Positions 57,931 to 64,000 of a DNA stretch of 64,000 nucleotides are shown piece by piece (position 1 is the stretch's first letter; every line of letters begins with the position of its first letter). The notes under the pieces were generated by a model. The model did not search any database, had not been told where the DNA came from, and saw only the letters and a list, made by a program, of their open reading frames with translations. The stretch is from Sisyra terminalis (lineage: Eukaryota > Arthropoda > Insecta > Neuroptera > Sisyridae). The stretch covers positions 8,308,001 through 8,372,000 of the forward strand of contig OY292275.1 in the NCBI GenBank assembly GCA_958496175.1, read 5' to 3'. Both the position numbers and the translations under genes were made by a program.

Positions 57931-58126
57931 GGTACAATACTTTCAGAGCTTGACGTAAGAGAGACATGTCGACGGCATAATACAACATGCCTTACACGTA
58001 TAACTACCAAAATAAGCTTTGTCAATGAAAAAGTATCAAGATATGCAATAACGCTATAAAAATTGAATTATATGCATTTGCATATGCAAACATACAAATG
58101 CATATAATCCGATGTCTAGTCATCAC

Positions 58127-59593
58127 ATAAATTTCGTTGATATTTCGAAAAATTAAAGCATTTTTGAAAAATTTTAAGTTTTTCTTCGCATAACAATCAG
58201 TTAATCTCAACAAATGATCTACTTAATACAGAATTACAGTAAACATAAATACAGAAAATTTTATTGATAGAATATTTTTTAAGAGATCAAAAAATAATGC
58301 AGTAGTATTATCAATATGCGAAAGATTCAAACCTATATGAATATAACATTTGTGGATTGATAGTGAAAAATAATTAGCAGGTGATAATGTACTTGTAAAG
58401 CACTGCTTTTGAAACGAAAGAAGTATCTTTAAAAGGAAAGTTCAATTGGCATTTTTTAAATCAAACTTTAACTAAAAGAAAAAACCGTGGTGAATCTAGT
58501 TCGACAAAAGCAAAAAAGAAAATTGAATCTATTGAAACATTTTAATGACATCTGCAAAAAATATAAGAGCACTTTTGATAGGAAATCAACCCTTCAAAAT
58601 TGTAATTAATATTATGAGACGAAAATCTAAATGAATGAGGGGTGAGATTTTGATGAAGAACGGCGGTATTGAGGTTTTCTTTGAGTCGGTTTAAAATGAC
58701 GGTGAAAGGGTGGAGATTGAAGGAGGAGGATATATGTTTGATGGTGACGACGTTAATGACATGCGAGTGTCATCCCCGACATCGTTCATAGCTTTCAGCA
58801 CCTGCTTTTTTTTTCTAAAAGCAAACTAGTCCTCCTTCCTCCCGTGGACCTCGTCCAAAATCCCATTGAATCTTTTCCTTCTTCTTTAAATAAAACTCTT
58901 TATGTGTGCATAAAACCATGCTTAAGTTATGTCTTAACACTCCAAATAGGACGAAAGCTTTTATTTCTGCTTGCCTTACAGCGTTTTTGCATATAAGCCA
59001 TTGCCGTGTTATTTTACGCGTATGTTTGCACTTTATAGTTAAGGTAAAAGATTTTTCATATTACCAGCAGAAAAGTCCATATAAATGCATAAAAGAGGCT
59101 TCACAGCGTTTTTTCTTTCAATTTTTAAACACTTTTCTTTGATGTTTGTTATCAGTGTATGAATAAAGATGAAGCTCTGGGTAAATTTTTATAAAATTTC
59201 TTGATTTTTTTTTCGTAATGGGCTTGGAATAAAAAATTTAAATTTCAAATGAACCATTTACACAATTTACGCAAAAAAAAAGAAGAAAGATAAACATACT
59301 CGAATTTAATTCTTATTGGAGCAACAAACTGCATTCTATATATACAGCCAATTGATTTTTCAAATGAAAAGCATTCCAAGTCTTGTTATCACTCTTGAAT
59401 TTAATTGGTTTGTTGACGTAGAAATTACAATTTAATCAATTTCAATTATTCAATCAATTCGTTTTGTATATTTGTTAGATATTCAAGCCTCGAAATCTGA
59501 ACGAATAGAGACGAAAATACGTTGGAATTTTATGTGGATTTTCACGAAGATGACTTTTCTATTCTTCTTTTACGTTGCGGAATTTAACGTTTG
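58127..59593. other. AT-rich DNA, no gene seen; GC-richer patch at 58620-58870
   Basis: The patch (GACGACGTTAATGACATGCG near 58747; CCTCCTTCCTCCCGTGGACC near 58831) is single-copy and may be regulatory. The 78-codon frame at 58906-59142 has no motif. Confidence 0.4.
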
Positions 59594-59990
59594 TATACAG
59601 AGTGTCCCGGATAAAAGCAAGCAATGGTTTTAACAGTAAGCAAAGGAACTTGTTTAATGACAGATAATTTAGCACTAAAATTATTAAAAAAATTAAAAAA
59701 TAACATTTTTTAATAAATAGGACCTTTCGGTTGTCGGTTGACGTTATCTCCTGCATAAATTGGCTTCAAAAATAACTCGAAAAATGTACATTTTTAAGCT
59801 ATGGATTTTTCATTACGACTAAAAACGTAAGACCATTTTGAATCAGTGAATTTCAACCATAAAAAGTTTTCCCAGTAACCTTAAACTATATTCCCTCAGA
59901 TCATTAGTAGGTACTTACAAATAATTTATTGATCTACTTTATGTTGATCTTATAGAAGAAAAAACCATGTTTTTCCAAAAAAATACATAA

Positions 59991-61147
59991 CTTAACTAAT
60001 GTATACCCGACTAGAAATTGTCCCCATGCTTATGAAGGAACCCAACATTGATGGGGCATTGATGGGGCAAGCCCTATTGGGTTATTCCTATTGGGATATA
60101 ATCGGGTACATGTCGAGTAAGCTCACTATGAAGATGAAAAAATTTTGGTTGAGCTTACCCAATTGGGATATAATTGGGAACTTGTTGGGCAAGATCAACG
60201 TTAAAATTAATATATCGCTCTCGGGTTAACCCAATAGGGATATGATTGGAAACTCATCGACATATCCTATTAACGCATCAATACAAATTTTTTTTTAACG
60301 AATTAATATTTTTTTATATTTTTCTTTTTATTTACTTTTCATAAGTATCACTTTTATATCGTTACAATTATTTTTAATACTAAGTTTAAAAAAACCGTTG
60401 ACAAAAATGGAAAAGTATTGGTTCTATTCAAATTGTATAACTACATTATATTAATATATAGATAAACTAACAGATATAAAAGCATTGAGTGATCTCTTCA
60501 ATGTTTTATTTTAAATAGGGTTTCTCGCTCTTTTTTCCCTCTTTGTTTCTCTGAAATGACTATAAACTAAAATTTATGTTAGACCATGTAGTAAAAGTGG
60601 TCAAATCCTTCATTTAAATTTTTTCTTGCTGCCTTATAAATTAATTTTACCATTTATAATATTAAATAAACATTCTGTTAAGCCACAAATATTATTATTT
60701 TTAATTATTATAAGTTGTTGGTAATTTTTTATTTACTTTTTATAACTGTGTAAATAGTGTGTATACAAAATGTCTATTGATGACCGTGAATACTTTATAG
60801 CTAAGACGTTTGAGAAATAGACGGCATCGGGAAACATTTCAGTTACAAGATGAAGATAATCAAGCTGCTAATGATGTTCGAGACTCATCATCTAGTTCTA
60901 GTGGTACTGAAAATTTACTTGAACGGACTGATGACAATAGACATTGTGAGAAAATAGAACCCTGTGAGGTATACCTACAATTAGGATACTGTTAGGTTTA
61001 CCCTGTTGGAACCCTATAGGACTAGTCCTGTTGGAATCCTTTTCAGTTTTGCGTTACATCCGAATGTTGGGTTCCCAATTGGGAACCCAATCGGATTCCA
61101 ACCAGTCTTGATGAGATTTTTCTAGTCGGGTAAATCCCTTAACTAAT
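59991..61147. mobile_element. Nested TIR element with 10-bp target duplication (Mutator-like?)
   Basis: The 1137-bp insert (60001-61137) is flanked by perfect direct repeats CTTAACTAAT (59991-60000 and 61138-61147). Its ends share ACCCGACTAGAAA in inverted orientation (60005-60017 and 61119-61131). Next to the left end are three tandem units of 71-72 bp, each with the phrase TTGGGATATAATCGGG or a variant (60091, 60163, 60234). Near the right end is the palindrome ATTGGGTTCCCAATTGGG and onward (61073-61092). A 9-11 bp duplication fits Mutator-like elements, but the ends do not prove it. Confidence 0.75.
60770..60996 (+). pseudogene. Frameshifted N-terminal ORF inside the nested element
   Basis: An ATG at 60770 starts MSIDDREYFIAKTFEK and hits a stop. 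The next frame runs on at once as RRHRETFQLQDEDNQAANDV, then a serine run (RDSSSSSSGTENLLERTDDN), and ends at 60995. A one-base slip near 60817 would join them into about 70 residues. The acidic, serine-rich make-up is typical of a disordered N-terminus of a transposase or regulator. GAG-GTATAC at 60968 could be a splice donor. No DNA-binding or catalytic domain is present, so the rest was probably deleted. Confidence 0.35.
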
Positions 61148-61245
61148 TTTCTAAGTAAAATGGAACCGACTAAGATCTAAAGTTGAAAATTTGATGCAGA
61201 ATTGCTCGAATTTTTCGTGTCTTCTTATCTAGAACATCCTGTATA

Positions 61246-63734
61246 TTGCGGTGCATATATATCTACACATGTTTTACATATGAACGTTGATTCGATTTTG
61301 TATAATGACAAAGTATGTGGCTAGAGTGGTTGGAGTTTTTAATGCACAAAACGTCGACGAACGACGAACGGACGTTACTAAAATCTCATTGTGGTCCTGA
61401 ACGAGAGCGGAACTTCAATTTACATGCTTTTCTACATATGTACGTTTAAGTATGTGTGTGAACGTAATACGGATTGCACCCAACCACCCACTAAGTCCTG
61501 GCGGAACACATGACAAACCCTCATCTATTGCACTTGCACTTGACTACTAAAATTATAATGCAATGTTGCAGTTCCTTACTCTCTGTATGTATATTTCGTA
61601 CACATATTATAGAAAACCCATTTCCGTGTAGAAAAGCTGTAATATCTACGGGACATTTCTACCTACATAGGTATTTATGAATTTTATTTATGTCTTTTCT
61701 TACAAAATATTTTATTGCTTGCCTCAAACATATTTATTTCCGGTTTGAATAACAAATAACGAAAAAAAAATTCTTTCCATCCATAAAAGTTTAATATGAA
61801 CTCATCATGTCACGTAAAATTTAGTCATTTATCACATTTATGAATCAAACACTCGTTATATCCGCAATAAAACATTGCAAATATCTCACACTTAAATATT
61901 AGAATTAAAAATTTACCTAAAAGGAAATCGATTGTTATTCTATGCAATTAAAAAAAGTATTACCGCAAAAAGATTTAATAGCTTCAATAAAACGGAATTA
62001 ACCATATTGAATTTAATCACTTCATAATTTCCTTTTTCTGAATATCCGAAATTGAAGCTTTAAAATAATTTTTAAGGGATTTTTTTCGTTAGTTTTATAC
62101 AAAGACTATCATGAATAACAGAGAGGAATGACTGTTGTTTTATGTTAGTACTACTTCAGCTTGAGACTCGATTTTCTTAAAACTATTCTTCCAAAGTTGG
62201 TGAAAGTTCGTTGTAGAGAATACTTAAATTACGCCAGTGAGGTGTTTAGCAATAAGACTAAAGATGTGGGTAAGTTATTTGTTGTTTTAAAGACAAAAAA
62301 ATAGTTTCCAAAACGGTACCGTAAGTTGTTTTTCAAAGCAAAAAAAACATTGATTGTAACTTATAGTTAATATTCGTTTACGTATGGTGCATTTAAGACA
62401 CTGTTTAGTTATTTAAGGAAAGGAAAATCCAATAAATAAAAAGCTTTAAGAAAATATAAATAATTTTATTTGTACGGCAAAGATATTCAAAAGCTTCAGC
62501 TTGATATAGTAAAAAAAAAATTCTCAATATTACATTAAAGATACTTAGTACTATAAAGACTTAAACTGCTTTATGTCTGACCATTGAATGGCCTGATTTA
62601 TTGCAGTTTTAGATTTTTCAACCAGAAAATTAAATATAGTCTTATAATAAAAATTATACTGTGATTTTAATGATGTTGAAAGAAAAATAATATGAGATAT
62701 GTCCTCCAATTTATATAAAGAATACTTAATGAACCTATGATTTTATAAGCATGGAAAGCTTAACCATAGCTAATTGAAAGCTTAGTTCACATAAAGTTGT
62801 TGTTGTAAATTTTATTTAACTTAAAGATTTTTACGTTTAATCTCTTATGATTTTAAAATGCAAATATTTCAAAACTAAAAGCAAAGTAAACCTTATCAAA
62901 ATCTTATTTTGATCAAAGTAAACCTGTTTATCGTTTCTGGTCTCAATTTTGTGCATAAATGAAAACCATATTTTGAAAACAATTTCCCATGACTTTAGTT
63001 GTTAATTTTATTTATAACAAGATCAGGTACTATTTCGTGGATTTTTGTTCAGTTCCAAAAATATTCTTCAATAATTTTAAGATTGTAAATTTTCTACAAT
63101 TTCCTTTATTGTCCAAAAGCAAAATGGTTTATGAATATAAAAAATTTATTAAATTTATGTAAGAGAAAAATAATAAAGAAATAACAAAGTATTATTGATT
63201 ATAGTTTATATGAAATTTATAAAATAATCCAAAAGAAGATCATCAAAACACAAAATAAAAGGAACCATAAAATTTCTTCGGAACTTAGAAATAAAAGAAT
63301 AAAATTTGGGAATCCTAGAAAGAGAAACTTATAGATTGGTCCATCATTTTAAAGAAATTTGAAACCTACAAATTGTGGAAATATGGCATTAATTTAATAC
63401 TAGTCTATGGCTACTTTTTATGTTCAGAATTGAATTGTATTATTAACTATTTTTTAGTCCAAAGTTGGGACCTGAAACTCTACAAGAAAAGATAACAACA
63501 AAAATGTGCAAAAGTTTGGGTTAAATTAATAATTCTAGATCACTTTTATTAACATAATTTGTTAGATTACATCGTTGTAGTATTTTTTAAAGTTAAATTT
63601 TATAGAATCTTGTACAGCAAAATGGATTACTTCCTGTGCTTTATTTACAAAATGGAAGTGGCTCAAACTTTGATGAAAAATATTTAATGGTTTCTTTGCA
63701 ATGAAACGAAATTTATTTTTACAACTACTAAGGC
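61246..63734. other. AT-rich DNA; GC-richer patch at 61300-61560, no gene seen
   Basis: The patch (GTCGACGAACGACGAACGGACG near 61352) has two CGACGAACG-type short repeats and no ORF. The rest, to 63734, is featureless. Confidence 0.45.
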
Positions 63735-63860
63735 CTTTAGTGACTCTAGGGTTAATTAAAATTCATAAATCGAGAAATATAAAAAATTTGCTCGATACAA
63801 AATTCGAACCCAACACCTAATAGTTTTGAAGCGGTTATCAATAGAGTAATAGAGTAAAAT
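63735..63860 (-). repeat. Possible tRNA-derived SINE remnant
   Basis: On the minus strand GTTGGGTTCGAATTTTG resembles a polymerase III B box (GGTTCGAANCC), followed by AATTAACCCTAGAGTCACTA. No A box or target duplication was found and no second copy occurs in the window. Confidence 0.2.
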
Positions 63861-64000
63861 TTGGTTTCATTTTAAAAAGACTGTAATAATCAATAAATCC
63901 ATCACGTAACTTGATATGGCGGAAAATTATGTCACAAATAAAAATTGGTCAACTCTGTTTTAAATATTTAAATCCATACAGCTCTTTTTAAAATTGTTCG

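Larger units (their letters stand above)
56316..58126 (-). mobile_element. hAT DNA transposon, complete ends, dead transposase
   Basis: A 1795-bp element (56324-58118) with perfect 20-bp terminal inverted repeats TAGACATCGGATTATATGCA. It is flanked by an 8-bp target duplication with one difference, GTCGTCAC (56316-56323) and GTCATCAC (58119-58126). Eight-base duplications and TAG/CAG ends are the hAT signature. ATGCA-type subterminal repeats lie inside both ends (56365-56415 and 58065-58100). A minus-strand transposase remnant confirms the class. Part of the interior is tandemly duplicated. Confidence 0.92.
59594..61245. mobile_element. MITE split by a nested element
   Basis: The left end TATACAGAGTGTCCCGGATA (59594) and the inverse of the right end (61225-61245, TATACAGGATGTTCTAGATA) match at 16 of 21 positions. 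Without the nested insert and one duplication copy the element would be about 505 bp. TATACAGGGTGTCCC-type ends are common among short insect transposons. No coding sequence in the outer element except a chance 65-codon frame. Confidence 0.6.

Noticed and set aside
1..64000. CRISPR arrays, operons, bacterial promoters
   Set aside because: The sequence is eukaryotic in every respect seen. No regularly spaced direct repeats occur.

Overview
The window looks like a gene-poor stretch of an insect nuclear genome, either intergenic DNA or the inside of a very long intron. It is very AT-rich, with long A and T runs. It holds no bacterial-style gene layout and no tRNA, rRNA or CRISPR that I can support. 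No host protein-coding exon can be called with confidence. What can be read is a dense layer of decayed transposable elements set in anonymous AT-rich DNA, with scattered GC-richer unique islands that may be host regulatory DNA. The arthropod assignment rests on the repeat types: Jockey-clade retrotransposons, mariner, hAT and Penelope-like elements. The species cannot be told.

Layout. 0-5 kb: an RNase H-type retrotransposon scrap, one copy of an unnamed interspersed repeat, a GC-rich segment at 3.1 kb and a 459-bp terminal-inverted-repeat (TIR) MITE. 5-13 kb: a long decayed Jockey copy (6.2-7.5 kb), mariner and IS630-like transposase scraps, a short MITE family, and three more Jockey pieces. 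15.7-16.9 kb: two non-LTR reverse-transcriptase tails on opposite strands. 19-25.3 kb: an unclassified TIR element plus an inverted partial duplicate of it, and a palindromic ribozyme-bearing insertion. 27.4-29.3 kb: a decayed Penelope-like element (PLE) with reverse transcriptase and GIY-YIG endonuclease. 31-36 kb: three short insertions with 11-15 bp target duplications, a 902-bp foldback, and a candidate recursive splice site. 37.9-42.7 kb: a 953-bp TIR element, another ribozyme-type insertion and a small MITE. 45-53.6 kb: an RNase H retrotransposon tail, a PLE scrap, a decayed DP-x-TGK repeat protein pseudogene, an arthropod repeat ORF of unknown class and a MITE. 56.3-58.1 kb: a complete but dead hAT element. 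59.6-61.2 kb: a MITE with a second element nested inside it.

The most interesting system is a set of short non-autonomous insertions (about 170-580 bp). They are built as inverted repeats, flanked by 10-15 bp target-site duplications, and most carry hammerhead self-cleaving ribozyme motifs. A larger PLE of one of these families lies at 27.4-29.3 kb and carries the same ribozyme at its end. It is a plausible source of the mobilising enzymes. The arrangement resembles animal retrozymes or PLE pseudo-LTRs. A second item is a juxtaposed splice acceptor and donor at 33,653 on the minus strand, the form of a recursive splicing (ratchet) site. If real, it would put the window inside a long intron of a minus-strand gene.
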